A stretch of DNA of 64,000 bases from Lachnospiraceae bacterium (GCA_016287095.1 JAEEVK010000001.1:33635-97634), one strand, 5' to 3'; positions 17,979-27,636 are shown, counted from the first letter of the stretch. Notes: generated from the sequence alone by a model not told the origin. Translations and numbers: made by a program.

Positions 17979-19817
17979 TCATTTAAGAGAATCATTACCA
18001 AGATCAAGTGTATAACACCATTCTATTATATCCCCGTCTTTTAATTCATATCCACCGCATCCGACCGATGGCAGGACTCCGTTTACTTTATATACCCAGC
18101 CGGACAGATCGCCGTAGTCATTTTCATAAAGATAATTTATTCCGGAAATATAAACTATATCAGAACTGCCCTCATGTTCAACGCTGATGTTGTATTTTTT
18201 TGCTGCCTCAAGCAGAATATCGTATACTGTTTCACCTTTTTCAAGGTCGAATCCTGTAGTTTTTAGTACAACATAATCTTCAGGTATATGCTCATTTTTC
18301 TCTTTATCTTTAAGGATATCGCAGGTTATGGACATAGTAACCGTACCGACTGCGTTTGATTTTAGAGTTTCCTGTCCATAGTAATTTTCTGGGCTGCTAA
18401 AATCTGTAAATATGATTATAAGTACTCCTGCTAAACCAACCAGCCCGACAAATAGATAATTCTTCCAGTGTTTCTTTAATACAAACAATAATATACTTAC
18501 AGCAAGACAAACACCAAGTAATATGATTATTGCATATGTTTTATATCCGGAGTTTTTACCGGCATTTTTGTCAGAACTATTATCTGCATACTCGGAGTCT
18601 AAATCTGTATCATTTATTGAATTCTCATTTTTGTTTTCTTTTGAATCTTTATTATTGTTATTTATATTACTGTCATTTATGTTATTACCATTTATATCAG
18701 TATCACTTTTATTGTTTTCTTTACTATTTGCATTATTATCGTCATTAGAAGCACTTTTACTTTCACTTAAAACGCCTGTATCCCCATAAGTCACCGTCAG
18801 TTTTGTCTCATTTACATCTCTGACATACAGAGGTGTCAGGCCTTCTCGCATTCTAAGATATGCCACCATAGCATAAAATGTCTGTACGGTTGCAGAAGGA
18901 TTTGATGCATCATCCTTTTTATGAGAAAAACTGCCATCAGACAATCTGTATTTCATCAATCCGTCAAATAAAGTGTTCCCGTTTTTTATAAATCTTTCGT
19001 CCGTAGCACAGTCAATACCCAATGCTGAAAGCGCAGTAATAACCTGTGCGTTGCTCTCCGCATTTTCCACACCAAAGCTTGAAAATCCACCATCATCAAG
19101 CTGACTGTTTGAAAGGAAATTGATCGCATTTTCTACCAGTAACTCCAGTATCCCATCATTTACTATCGGTTTTTCGTTATATTCAGTAGAAGTACTTATT
19201 TTTGCCTGTCCGCTGCCTGTATATAACGGTGCAAGTGCGGTCAATGTCATCGCTGTAACGTCTACATCACCGTAATTGCCTGTTACCGACCAGCCACCAT
19301 CCTCATGGCACAGTTTTACAATATTTTCCAATATTTCATCCAGTGAAATATTTCCGGTATATCCGTTATTAATCAAATGAAGACCGAACACATAGCTCAT
19401 AATACCCTGGCCGCCCACGGTACCATCAGACATGCATCGGTCTATATATTCTCTATTTCCGTCAGAAAAAGACAACAGTAAAGAAAACTTCAGCCTTGCC
19501 GAAGCTCCTTTGACATCCTTTTCATTTAAATAATTTTCAAGCGCACTGCGGTATTTTTCCAGATCATAACCACCATACTGTGACAGACCAAGTACATACC
19601 ATTCTGCAGTACCGCCTATTTTTTCAGGGAAAACATCTGATAAAAGCGCCTGAGCATCCTGTACTCCGGCCTCTTCTGCATTAAAAGAAACTATGTCTTC
19701 AATGACACTTTTTGCTTCATTTTTAGCGTTAAAATCAGCTTTAGTATATGTTCCATTAATGCATAATAATATGCTGATTAATATGCAAGTAAATATAAAT
19801 ATATAACTTTTCTTCAT
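17979..19817 (-). CDS. Transcobalamin-like surface protein: alpha/alpha barrel, two TM helices, DUF4430
   Basis: 612 residues. A signal or anchor segment (about 4-22) leads into an alpha/alpha-barrel region of prenyltransferase-like repeats (about 30-340) with 'HEDGGWSVTG', 'LDDGGFSSFG', 'NAQVITALSALGID' and 'LSDGSFSHKK'. An Asn/Asp/Ser-rich linker (about 350-425) and a two-helix membrane hairpin (about 428-473) follow, then a DUF4430 domain ending 'GWVYKVNGVLPSVGCGGYEL...GDIIEWCYTLDLG'. Barrel plus DUF4430-like domain is the architecture of animal intrinsic factor and transcobalamin, which clasp B12 between the two. With the riboswitch and ECF genes, a B12-capturing role is likely but not shown. 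The hairpin puts both domains on the same side of the membrane. Confidence 0.8.
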   Translation of the reverse strand: MKKSYIFIFTCILISILLCINGTYTKADFNAKNEAKSVIEDIVSFNAEEAGVQDAQALLSDVFPEKIGGTAEWYVLGLSQYGGYDLEKYRSALENYLNEKDVKGASARLKFSLLLSFSDGNREYIDRCMSDGTVGGQGIMSYVFGLHLINNGYTGNISLDEILENIVKLCHEDGGWSVTGNYGDVDVTAMTLTALAPLYTGSGQAKISTSTEYNEKPIVNDGILELLVENAINFLSNSQLDDGGFSSFGVENAESNAQVITALSALGIDCATDERFIKNGNTLFDGLMKYRLSDGSFSHKKDDASNPSATVQTFYAMVAYLRMREGLTPLYVRDVNETKLTVTYGDTGVLSESKSASNDDNNANSKENNKSDTDINGNNINDSNINNNNKDSKENKNENSINDTDLDSEYADNSSDKNAGKNSGYKTYAIIILLGVCLAVSILLFVLKKHWKNYLFVGLVGLAGVLIIIFTDFSSPENYYGQETLKSNAVGTVTMSITCDILKDKEKNEHIPEDYVVLKTTGFDLEKGETVYDILLEAAKKYNISVEHEGSSDIVYISGINYLYENDYGDLSGWVYKVNGVLPSVGCGGYELKDGDIIEWCYTLDLGNDSLK

Positions 19818-19833
19818 TTATAAATATAATATA

Positions 19834-19859
19834 CTCCCGCCTGCTTTCACAGACGGGAG
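19834..19859 (-). other. Intercistronic hairpin between the two DUF4430 genes
   Basis: On the minus strand CTCCCGTCTG pairs with CAGGCGGGAG (one G-U pair) around a 6-nt loop, followed by TATATTATATTT. It may be a leaky terminator or mRNA-stabilising hairpin that makes the first, secreted protein more abundant than the membrane genes downstream. Confidence 0.6.
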
Positions 19860-19871
19860 ATATAAAAAGGA

Positions 19872-20777
19872 TCAGTCGACAACCTTAACCTTGTAAGTAA
19901 CTCCGGCATACTCGATGGTCTTAGGAGCTTTCTTATCTTTATTTGCAGACTTAGAATAGGTAACCTTACCCTTCTTGCCGGTAGATACCTTTCCGTTCTT
20001 AACTACAGTGTATTTCTTATCCTTTACCTCTATGGTTTCACCCTTAAGAGGCTGAACAAATACAACACAAGCAGGAGCGATGATGATGTTATCATCTCCG
20101 GTTACTGCAGAAACATAATAACTTCCGCAAGCAGCTGCGGGTACCTTTACATAACCCTTCTTGCTGGTAACAAGACCTGAATCAATACCATTGACTGTGA
20201 TCTTAGCACCTGCATAAGGAATAGCATTGGGTACGCCTGCCATATAATCCCATTCGATAGTGCAGAGCTTTAACTTGATCATATTGCCTTCTTTAACGCT
20301 CTTTACTCTCTTGGTAAAATAGGTATACTTATCGCTGAAAGTATTAACATCAACATAGCAGTAAGCATTAACGTAATCATTATCAGCTACGGGATCTGCT
20401 AAATTGTATGCATATGCATCATTTACCATGTAACCATAGCTACCGCCGTTCTCAATACCCCAGAGCTTGGTAAGTGAAAGACCATACTCTGTGTCTTCAG
20501 CTGCAAAACCGTCTGCAGCACCACCCTTAAAGTACTTCTCATGAGCGCAGTAAAGGGCATCATAAACAGTATAAGCACCGTCTTCATCAACATCGGTAAC
20601 TTCTACGGTTTTCTGCTTAACAACCTGTGCTCCGGTATCATCAGCTATAGTAACGAATACTTTGATCTCGTCTTCAGCTGCTGATGCTTTAGTGTTGCCG
20701 GCAAAACCGGTAAAACCAGTCATGATCAAGGCCGCAATCAGGATCATAGACAGAAATTTAGATAATCTTGTTTTCAT
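19872..20777 (-). CDS. Secreted DUF4430-like protein, putative cobalamin-binding
   Basis: 301 residues. A clear signal peptide (about 1-33, 'LSMILIAALIMTGFTGFAG' then 'ASAAEDE') leads to a domain with 'YTVYDALYCAHEKYF' and 'GGSYGYMVNDAYAYNLAD', the pattern of DUF4430/transcobalamin C-terminal-like domains. A second beta-rich part follows ('GAKITVNGIDSGLVTSKKGYV') and the last 60 residues are very basic, which may bind the wall. It is the first gene after the cobalamin-type riboswitch and has a GAGGATAAGAG site. Likely a soluble or wall-bound B12-binding partner of the barrel protein; inference from domain and context. Confidence 0.75.
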   Translation of the reverse strand: MKTRLSKFLSMILIAALIMTGFTGFAGNTKASAAEDEIKVFVTIADDTGAQVVKQKTVEVTDVDEDGAYTVYDALYCAHEKYFKGGAADGFAAEDTEYGLSLTKLWGIENGGSYGYMVNDAYAYNLADPVADNDYVNAYCYVDVNTFSDKYTYFTKRVKSVKEGNMIKLKLCTIEWDYMAGVPNAIPYAGAKITVNGIDSGLVTSKKGYVKVPAAACGSYYVSAVTGDDNIIIAPACVVFVQPLKGETIEVKDKKYTVVKNGKVSTGKKGKVTYSKSANKDKKAPKTIEYAGVTYKVKVVD

Positions 20778-20914
20778 ATCTCTTATCCTCCGATAGATTT
20801 ATTTATAATTCTACTTTCCATATATGAAAAACAATAGAAAGTAAAATCATATATAAAGCAGCTCTCTGTATTCAAGACAGTAAAAAACTGTCATACAAAA
20901 TCCGGTGCTCGCAG

Positions 20915-21145
20915 ACGACCAAGGTCTACAGAAAACACGGCTAAGTCTTCCGGCTCATATACTCTACATATCTCACTCATCTTCTCGAAAGCCTAAGCCT
21001 CAATGATGTTAAAGAATAAATACTTGCGGCGGTATTTATCCCCGTTCGATATGCCATGATACCAAAATGCATCGATGTCGTATATTTACGGCGGCGGGCC
21101 CGCTCAGGTTTTTCACCTGATTCCTTACTCCGCTACTGCTTATTA
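20915..21145 (-). ncRNA. Cobalamin riboswitch
   Basis: On the minus strand the core reads AAGGAATCAGGTGAAAAACC followed by TGAGCGGGCCCGCCGCCGTAA, close to the conserved GGGAATCNGGTGAAAATCC and GCGGTCCCGCCACTGTAA blocks of the B12 element. The 3' end shows GAGCCGGAAGACTTAGCC, matching the AGTCAGGAGACCTGCC block. The edges are approximate and the 5' stems may run into the end of the deaminase gene upstream. It precedes the DUF4430/ECF genes and would lower their expression when B12 is plentiful. A GACAGT/ACTGTC hairpin near 20,878-20,894 may be part of the expression platform. Confidence 0.85.
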
Positions 21146-21150
21146 ACAAA

Positions 21151-22446
21151 TTAATAAATCCTTGCTATGGCATCCTTCATCTCAAATCTTGCCTTCTCGG
21201 CATCTATGGTCTTGTAGATTCCGTTTTCATACAGGATCTTTCCGTCAACCATAGTCATCACAACATCGGATGCCTGGGCACTGTATACTAAAAGATTCAT
21301 AATATCAAAAGCAGGATACATATGAGGCTTATCCATGGATACGGCTATAATATCCGCTCTCTTACCGACCTTTAACTCACCTGTATCGGTCCTTCCAAGA
21401 GCCCTTGCTCCGTTAACCGTAGCCATTTTCAGCACCTGTCCGGCATTGAGCACGGTAGCGTCTGAGGCTTTATTCTTTATCAGCAGTGAACCGAGGTGCA
21501 GTTCCTCAAACATATTCAGGTTATCATTGCTGGCACATCCGTCTGTACCTATAGCCACATTGAGGCCTTTCTCAAGCATCTTATCTATTGGAGCAAAACC
21601 TGAAGCCAGCTTGCAGTTGCTTGAAGGATTAAAAACAGGCGAAACCTTCTTTTCCTTCATGATCTCTATATCACTGTCCTCAACCCATACACAGTGTGCA
21701 GCATAGGTATTCTCATCAAGTATACCCATTTTATCAAGATAACCGATCGGAGTAAGTCCTCCATGTCTCTGCTTACACTCCTCATGCTCGCGTCTGGTTT
21801 CGGAAACATGCACATTGATATTGGTATGCAGGCTCTTGTTTGCTTCAACAATCTTTCTGACAAAGCCCTCATTGGTCAGATATTCAGAATGCAGGCAGAA
21901 CTCAGAAATCACCCTGTCATCATCATCCTTAAGGTTCTTTACTATATTTACACACTCATTAAACCTGTTCTTCGGTATTTCTTCAGTCTCCGAGAAAGAC
22001 AGACCAACACGGCAGACATTACCCTTTATACCCGAACCTTTAAGCACTTCCCATGTAGCTTCAGGAAAATCATACATTTCCGATACGCAGGTAGTACCAC
22101 CGGCCAGCATTTCCATCACTGCCCAGCGCTCACCGATCTCGATATCCTTGGGAGTCAGCTTGGCCTCTATAGGGAAAATGGCTGTCTCCAGCCACTCCTG
22201 CAGGGCGAGTCCTCCGCCGACACCTCTGAGAAGTGTCATAGGTCCGTGCCCGTGAGCATTAACCAGACCGGGCATAAGTATCATACCGCGCATATCCTTT
22301 TCAGCATCGCACTCAGGTGCGTCCCTGTCCGGACCTATGTACTTTATATACTTATCCTCTATACATATACAGCTTCCTTCGAGAACCTGAAATTCTCCGT
22401 TCTCACCTGTGGCAAGTATAATGCCGCCTGTCAATTTCAAACTCAT
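21151..22446 (-). CDS. mtaD: Amidohydrolase, MTA/SAH deaminase type
   Basis: 431 residues, a metal-dependent hydrolase of the TRZ/ATZ group. Metal ligands are visible in 'MPGLVNAHGHGPMTLLRG' (about 56-73), in 'HVSETRREHEECK' and 'YAAHCVWV', and the late Asp in 'VAIGTDGCASND'. The pattern fits 5'-methylthioadenosine / S-adenosylhomocysteine deaminase, though related deaminases of guanine or cytosine cannot be excluded. A B12-dependent methionine cycle would link SAH to the neighbouring riboswitch locus, but that is only a thought. Complete length. Confidence 0.85.
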   Translation of the reverse strand: MSLKLTGGIILATGENGEFQVLEGSCICIEDKYIKYIGPDRDAPECDAEKDMRGMILMPGLVNAHGHGPMTLLRGVGGGLALQEWLETAIFPIEAKLTPKDIEIGERWAVMEMLAGGTTCVSEMYDFPEATWEVLKGSGIKGNVCRVGLSFSETEEIPKNRFNECVNIVKNLKDDDDRVISEFCLHSEYLTNEGFVRKIVEANKSLHTNINVHVSETRREHEECKQRHGGLTPIGYLDKMGILDENTYAAHCVWVEDSDIEIMKEKKVSPVFNPSSNCKLASGFAPIDKMLEKGLNVAIGTDGCASNDNLNMFEELHLGSLLIKNKASDATVLNAGQVLKMATVNGARALGRTDTGELKVGKRADIIAVSMDKPHMYPAFDIMNLLVYSAQASDVVMTMVDGKILYENGIYKTIDAEKARFEMKDAIARIY

Positions 22447-22534
22447 ATTTTCTTCCTCGTGGTTAACATTTTTAGATTTTTCGCCGGTGACTCAACTGTT
22501 AAAGCAGTCAAATCATACCTCATGACGGCAAAGA

Positions 22535-24187
22535 TCAAAATTTTAATTTTTCAGATATTTCCTTGAATATTTTATCGTCCGCCTTGATATACACTCTGTC
22601 AAAGGTTATCAGTCCGTTCGTCTCCTGCTCGATATCGGCAAATTGTGTATAAATACACCCGCACAGACCTCGGCCTATAGCCGGGAGCACCTCTTTCATA
22701 TACAGCTCCTTAATCGATTCCAGAAATACCTTTCTGTCCTCAAAGTGCTTATAACCGTAACTCTGTGCATCTCCGCTGTGATCGTCGATCTTTAAGGAAT
22801 ATCCTCCAAACTCCGAAAGGATGATGGGCTTTTCGGCAAACTGGATCTTAAACTGCTTTAAATAACAGTGAATACTCTCCACATCCGTTTTTCCGCCTTT
22901 AAACCAGCCTGAAGCACTGTCGACAAACCTAGTAGGATCGAGTCCCTTTATCAGTTCATAAATCTGGGTGCTGCAGAACTGTCCCCAGCCCTCATTAAAT
23001 ATCGTCCAGTAGCATATGCTCGGATGACTGTACAGGCTCTTTACAGTGTTCTGAGCCGCAGCAATAAAGGATTGTCTGGATACTTTGCTCCTGTGCTTAA
23101 ATTTATCCGGGAATCTCTTAACTCCGATCATCGGGAATATAACATCACGCAGCTTCGAGAAACGTCCGTTGTTTACCATATCCTGGAAAACGATCATGCC
23201 CAGCTTGTCACACTGGTAGTAAAATTCATCAGCTTCCACCTTCAGATGTTTTCTGATGGTGTTAAATCCAAGATTTTTAGCTGTAACTATATCTAGCTTA
23301 TAATCATCGGGTCTCTCGGGAGTATAAAGGCCGTCTTTCCAATAACCCTGATGCAGGACTCCGTGGAAGAAAAGCGGCTCACCGTTGAGGCAAAGCCTCT
23401 TCATACCGTATGATTCCTTTATTTCCAGAGTCCTCAGAGCAAAATAAGAATCAACCTTATCATTACCGACCAGTACGCTAAAATAATACAGATGCGGCTC
23501 ATCAGGACTCCACAGCTTCTTTATCATGGGAGTGAGCCTTATTTTCCCGTCGTAAAAACGGTAGCTCTTTCCTTCAAATAAAACCTTTCCTTCATCCACG
23601 CCTTCCATTTCCACATCGGCATATTCCAGCGTGGGAGTTATCTTTAATCCCTTTATGTAATATTCCGGTACTGCCTCCAGCCACACTGTCTGCCAGATAC
23701 CCGAAACCGGTGAATACCATATCTCCTTAGGTTTATCTGATTGTTTTCCGTAAGGGATATTCTTGTCCATATCATCCATTACCTTGATGATAAGTTCATT
23801 ATCGTCCTTCAAAAAAGGAGTAATATCCACAGTCAAAGGTCCGTCAACCGCAGTACAGCATTCTATAACAAATGCACCGTTGATAAATATCTCCGCTTTC
23901 TGATCTATCCCGCCGCAATGAAGCAGTACTCTTCTCCATCTCATCCGCAAAGGAGCATCAAAAAACTTCCTGTAAAACAGCCTGCTTCCCTTCTTAAAAT
24001 GTCTTTCGACACCGGAAAGCTTTGATTCCACAGGATATGGTACCATGATTCTCATGCTGAACTTTTTGGGAATGTAATCGTAATTACTTACTTCAAAATC
24101 CCATTCCCCGTTAAGATTCAGGAAACTGTCCCTCTTCATCTGCGGTCTGGGATATACATTCCATGGGATAGTCTTATCAATCTCCAT
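22535..24187 (-). CDS. Glycoside hydrolase family 2 protein
   Basis: 550 residues. N-terminal jelly-roll ('IPWNVYPRPQMKRDSFLNLNGEWDF'), an immunoglobulin-like middle and a TIM barrel. The acid/base glutamate is in 'WTIFNEGWGQF' and the nucleophile glutamate in 'ILSEFGGYS'. 'FFHGVLHQGYWKDGLYTPE' is typical of beta-galactosidase or beta-glucuronidase-like GH2 enzymes. There is no signal peptide, so it acts on short sugars taken into the cell. Substrate is open. It starts 3 nt after the AI-2E family gene stop and the pair looks co-transcribed. Confidence 0.88.
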   Translation of the reverse strand: MEIDKTIPWNVYPRPQMKRDSFLNLNGEWDFEVSNYDYIPKKFSMRIMVPYPVESKLSGVERHFKKGSRLFYRKFFDAPLRMRWRRVLLHCGGIDQKAEIFINGAFVIECCTAVDGPLTVDITPFLKDDNELIIKVMDDMDKNIPYGKQSDKPKEIWYSPVSGIWQTVWLEAVPEYYIKGLKITPTLEYADVEMEGVDEGKVLFEGKSYRFYDGKIRLTPMIKKLWSPDEPHLYYFSVLVGNDKVDSYFALRTLEIKESYGMKRLCLNGEPLFFHGVLHQGYWKDGLYTPERPDDYKLDIVTAKNLGFNTIRKHLKVEADEFYYQCDKLGMIVFQDMVNNGRFSKLRDVIFPMIGVKRFPDKFKHRSKVSRQSFIAAAQNTVKSLYSHPSICYWTIFNEGWGQFCSTQIYELIKGLDPTRFVDSASGWFKGGKTDVESIHCYLKQFKIQFAEKPIILSEFGGYSLKIDDHSGDAQSYGYKHFEDRKVFLESIKELYMKEVLPAIGRGLCGCIYTQFADIEQETNGLITFDRVYIKADDKIFKEISEKLKF

Positions 24188-24190
24188 AAA

Positions 24191-25546
24191 TCATTGGACC
24201 TCAATGTGTTTATTGCTAAGTTTCTTCTCAACTGCCTTATTTACAAGATAAACTATTACCGCGGTAAAAGGTACTCCAAGGAACATACCGGCAAATCCGA
24301 AATATGCACCTCCGACAGTAATACCGAAAATAACCCAGATAGGTCTGACTCCGGTAGAGTCACCGAGGATCATAGGTCCGAGTATCCAGCCGTCAAACTG
24401 CTGTACTGCAAGTATAATGCCCGCAAAAATGAGAGCGTCCACAGGCTCTATACAGAGATAAAGCAGAACACCGGGTATAGCTCCGATAAACGGTCCGAAG
24501 AAAGGTATCATGTTGGTAACACCTACTATAACCGCTACCAGCAGGCTGTATTTCAACTGGAAAACAGTCAGGATAAAGAATGTAAGGATTCCGATAATAA
24601 GGGAATCTATAGACTTACCGATGATAAATCCGGTAAATATCTGAAAACTTTCCTTGGCATTTTCAATAACCTTCTCTGCCTTTTCGGGCTTAAGCAAAGC
24701 ATATATAAGTTTGGTAGCTGCTGCTGCGATACGGCGCTTATCACATACCATATATATTGAGATAGCTACAGCAAGAAGGATATTTATAACTAACTGTACT
24801 ATAGAATATGATGTACTGAAAATCTTAGGCAGTGATACCTTCAGGATATCTCCTATATTGGACAGGATAGCAGGAAGGTTTTCCTTTGCGGTATCAATAA
24901 TATTTGAGAAATCAATATCGGGAAATTGTTCATCCAGAGCATTAAGATTGTTCATGATCGAGCCGTATACCGACTTTGATTTTCCTATAAGCTCCTTGAT
25001 ACTGTCTGCCATCTCGGGTACCAGTTTGATCATTGCCAGTACTATAAGTCCGAGGAATACGATATAGGTAAGCAATATTGCAAGACCTGCACGCACCTTG
25101 GGTTTCTTGATCTTAAAGCATTTTTCGAACAAAGCCTCATCCAGGAAATTAACAATGGGCGTAAGCACAAAGGCTATGATACCGCCGATGATAAACGGTG
25201 ACAATACATGGATAAAACGCTTAACACCCTCCATAACGGGAGTAATGTTTGCTATCATAATAGCAATTATTACTATTGCAAGCACTGCGGTAAAGGCATA
25301 CACCGTGATAGTAAAATACTTATCGTTAGGCACAAACTTGGCATGTCTTTTACCGTCGACTGTTTCATTTGAATCTTCTGTAGTAGCTGAACCGGTTTTA
25401 TCTGCAGTACTTTCATCAATGCTGACTTTAAGATGCTTTTCCGGATCTTTTTCTTTAAAGAATTTAACAACTATCGGTTCGCGGTGTCCCTTCTCAACAC
25501 CCTGCTGCTTCTTCTTTTTCTTTTTAGAAAACGGATTCAAACTCAT
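24191..25546 (-). CDS. AI-2E family (PerM-like) transporter
   Basis: 451 residues. A lysine-rich cytoplasmic N-terminus (about 1-80) precedes about seven to eight membrane helices. The C-terminal block 'TNMIPFFGPFIGAIPGVLLYLC' and 'WILGPMILGDSTGVRPIWVIFGITVGGAYFG' is the hallmark of the AI-2E/PerM family. Members have been linked to export of the AI-2 signal or to Na+/H+ exchange; family name does not prove substrate. The long charged N-terminal tail is unusual but seen in Clostridia. Confidence 0.88.
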   Translation of the reverse strand: MSLNPFSKKKKKKQQGVEKGHREPIVVKFFKEKDPEKHLKVSIDESTADKTGSATTEDSNETVDGKRHAKFVPNDKYFTITVYAFTAVLAIVIIAIMIANITPVMEGVKRFIHVLSPFIIGGIIAFVLTPIVNFLDEALFEKCFKIKKPKVRAGLAILLTYIVFLGLIVLAMIKLVPEMADSIKELIGKSKSVYGSIMNNLNALDEQFPDIDFSNIIDTAKENLPAILSNIGDILKVSLPKIFSTSYSIVQLVINILLAVAISIYMVCDKRRIAAAATKLIYALLKPEKAEKVIENAKESFQIFTGFIIGKSIDSLIIGILTFFILTVFQLKYSLLVAVIVGVTNMIPFFGPFIGAIPGVLLYLCIEPVDALIFAGIILAVQQFDGWILGPMILGDSTGVRPIWVIFGITVGGAYFGFAGMFLGVPFTAVIVYLVNKAVEKKLSNKHIEVQ

Positions 25547-25573
25547 AGCTACTGTGTGCTCCTTTTATTTTTT

Positions 25574-27430
25574 TCATGTAAAATCATCAGGATTGATTCT
25601 TGCTATCAATACAACGCTGCCGTAAGGGTAGCCGCTGAAATATACTCCGCCGCCGTTCTTACCTGCATGTACTATGGTACCGTAACCATCAGAATCTGCA
25701 GGATAATAGCTGTATTCATCATAAGAAATATCATACAGATCCTCTGTCGAGTAGTACATAGCCACATGATCTATCTTCATAAATCTGCCGTTATCATAAC
25801 CACTGCTGGTAAACAGGAGGTCACCTGGCTGCATCTCGGATGTAGGAAGGAGTCCGTAACACAATGTGTATCCCTTTTCATCCATGTACTGTGCAAGATC
25901 GGCTGCTGTAGGTGCGTAATCGCTGTTCTTAAGCTTTATGCCTGCCTTTGCATAGCTCCTCCATGCCAATGAACTACAGTCGTAGAATCCCTCTTCCATT
26001 CTTCTTTCCTGGCTGTAGGTAGCTTTTCCTACCACGTCGCTGGCTGCAAGTGCTGCCTTAACAGGTATTTCCTGACCGACATTTACCGTATAGTAATATG
26101 TCATATCCTCAATCTCAATGGTAATCTTTGCAAAACCGGTCTTTAAAGTCTTTAACTTGCCCTTCTTTGAGATAGTGGCTACCTCGGGGTTAGAGCTTGA
26201 GTACTTTACTTTCATCCCTGATGGAAGTCCCGATACTGCAAAGCTGAACTTTGTCCCGGGCCATGTAAGAATGTTGCTGCTTTTAATATTTGCATTGATG
26301 ATCTCTACATCATCAACAAATGTCATACCGTCTATCCATATGGTAAGTGTAGCCTTTCCGCCGGACATGGGCACGATCTCATCTGCATTGTTAATGGTAA
26401 CAACATCGGGGTTTGATGAAGTTATCCTGATATCTGAGTTCCATCTGCTGTTTTCAAAGCTGGGAACATAGTACTGTCCAACCCAGAGATATTTCTCAAA
26501 AGGCATGTACTTCGGCTCATATCCCACTACGGTAAGCTCTGAAGTAAGAATGCTGCCGTCGTTTACCATATAAGAAATCTGATATATGGCTGTACCTTCA
26601 CCGTTTGCGGTAAAGCCTCCCGCATTATCTGACACTATGGGACAGCTCACACCGTCACCGGGCTCATGGTAGTAGTTGCTTTCGGGCTCATACCATCTGA
26701 GCAGATCCACGGATATGATATCCGAGTTAGTCATCCCGACTTCCTTCTTGCCGCCTAATGCGATACAGATGTCTGAAGTCTCAGGACCTGATTCTATAGT
26801 ATGAAGTATGAAGTTCTTTGAAAACTCAACACCGTTTTTATTCTGGATCACCAGACGTATACGGTAATCTCCCTTTCTGCCGGCCTTTATCACGAAATTA
26901 CCCTTGTTATCCCAGTTAACCTCGGGCATATCATCCCAGACCCATGCCTCATCGTTGTCTACTCTGTGTATATCACAGCTGTTATATGCCGCATTCTTGA
27001 TGCCGGATGCCTTTACCTTTATCTCCTGGTGGGAATACAGGGTAGCTTCCGACTCACTCAGCTTCATCTTGCTGGCCTTAACCTTAACGGTACATTTTAC
27101 GCTCATATCAAGATAGTAAGCGGTAATAACGCACTTTCCGGTACCCTGTGCCACTACATCACCCGAATAACTGACTGTGCAGACACTCTCGTCAGAACTT
27201 GAGAAAACTCCGTAATACCAGAAATCATCGGACTGCTGGATCATCTCCTCACCGTTATAGATGAGGTTAAGGGTAAACATATTGCCTTCGTAAACAGTAT
27301 ATGAATCCTGCTCAAACCAAAGGTCTGACGCAGCCTTTACTTTTCTGCCTCCCAAAGGTATAAGTACTATCAGACTTAAAATCAATATAGTTGCCAAACA
27401 TAAAGTTATTCTTAATTTTCTGTTCTTCAT
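25574..27430 (-). CDS. Secreted NlpC/P60 protein with Ig-like (Big2) repeats
   Basis: About 618 residues from the chosen ATG. A signal peptide ('LRITLCLATILILSLIVLIPLGG') is followed by repeated bacterial Ig-like modules ('SSDESVCTVSYSGDVVAQGTG', 'SSNPDVVTINNADEIVPMSGG', 'SSNPEVATISKKGKLKTLKTG') and a C-terminal NlpC/P60 cysteine peptidase. Catalytic Cys is in 'YDCSSLAWRSYA' and His in 'IDHVAMYYS'. Such enzymes cut peptidoglycan stem peptides, so a wall-remodelling or surface role is expected. The frame extends to 27487, but only ATG 27430 gives a proper signal peptide. Confidence 0.88.
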   Translation of the reverse strand: MKNRKLRITLCLATILILSLIVLIPLGGRKVKAASDLWFEQDSYTVYEGNMFTLNLIYNGEEMIQQSDDFWYYGVFSSSDESVCTVSYSGDVVAQGTGKCVITAYYLDMSVKCTVKVKASKMKLSESEATLYSHQEIKVKASGIKNAAYNSCDIHRVDNDEAWVWDDMPEVNWDNKGNFVIKAGRKGDYRIRLVIQNKNGVEFSKNFILHTIESGPETSDICIALGGKKEVGMTNSDIISVDLLRWYEPESNYYHEPGDGVSCPIVSDNAGGFTANGEGTAIYQISYMVNDGSILTSELTVVGYEPKYMPFEKYLWVGQYYVPSFENSRWNSDIRITSSNPDVVTINNADEIVPMSGGKATLTIWIDGMTFVDDVEIINANIKSSNILTWPGTKFSFAVSGLPSGMKVKYSSSNPEVATISKKGKLKTLKTGFAKITIEIEDMTYYYTVNVGQEIPVKAALAASDVVGKATYSQERRMEEGFYDCSSLAWRSYAKAGIKLKNSDYAPTAADLAQYMDEKGYTLCYGLLPTSEMQPGDLLFTSSGYDNGRFMKIDHVAMYYSTEDLYDISYDEYSYYPADSDGYGTIVHAGKNGGGVYFSGYPYGSVVLIARINPDDFT

Positions 27431-27636
27431 TAAACCGGTCCCCATTCTTGGCCATGCCAAAATATCACATATACCATTATAGCACAAATTTCTTTTATGT
27501 AAAATAAAATATTAGTAAAATTAATAAGATTTCTTCAACCGGCATCATTTTTCTTGCAAATTCGGAATTTATAATATAAAATGAACCTATCAGATGCGGA
27601 TAACAGCCGCAAAACACTCAAGGAGGTATGTTTATA

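Noticed and set aside
18580..18780. AT-rich repetitive stretch that could be a repeat array
   Set aside because: It encodes the Asn/Asp/Ser linker of the barrel-DUF4430 protein in frame; coding low complexity, not a repeat array.
21694..22566. Long plus-strand open frame (290 codons) opposite the deaminase gene
   Set aside because: Opposite strand of a complete amidohydrolase; no motif or start signal. Shadow frame.
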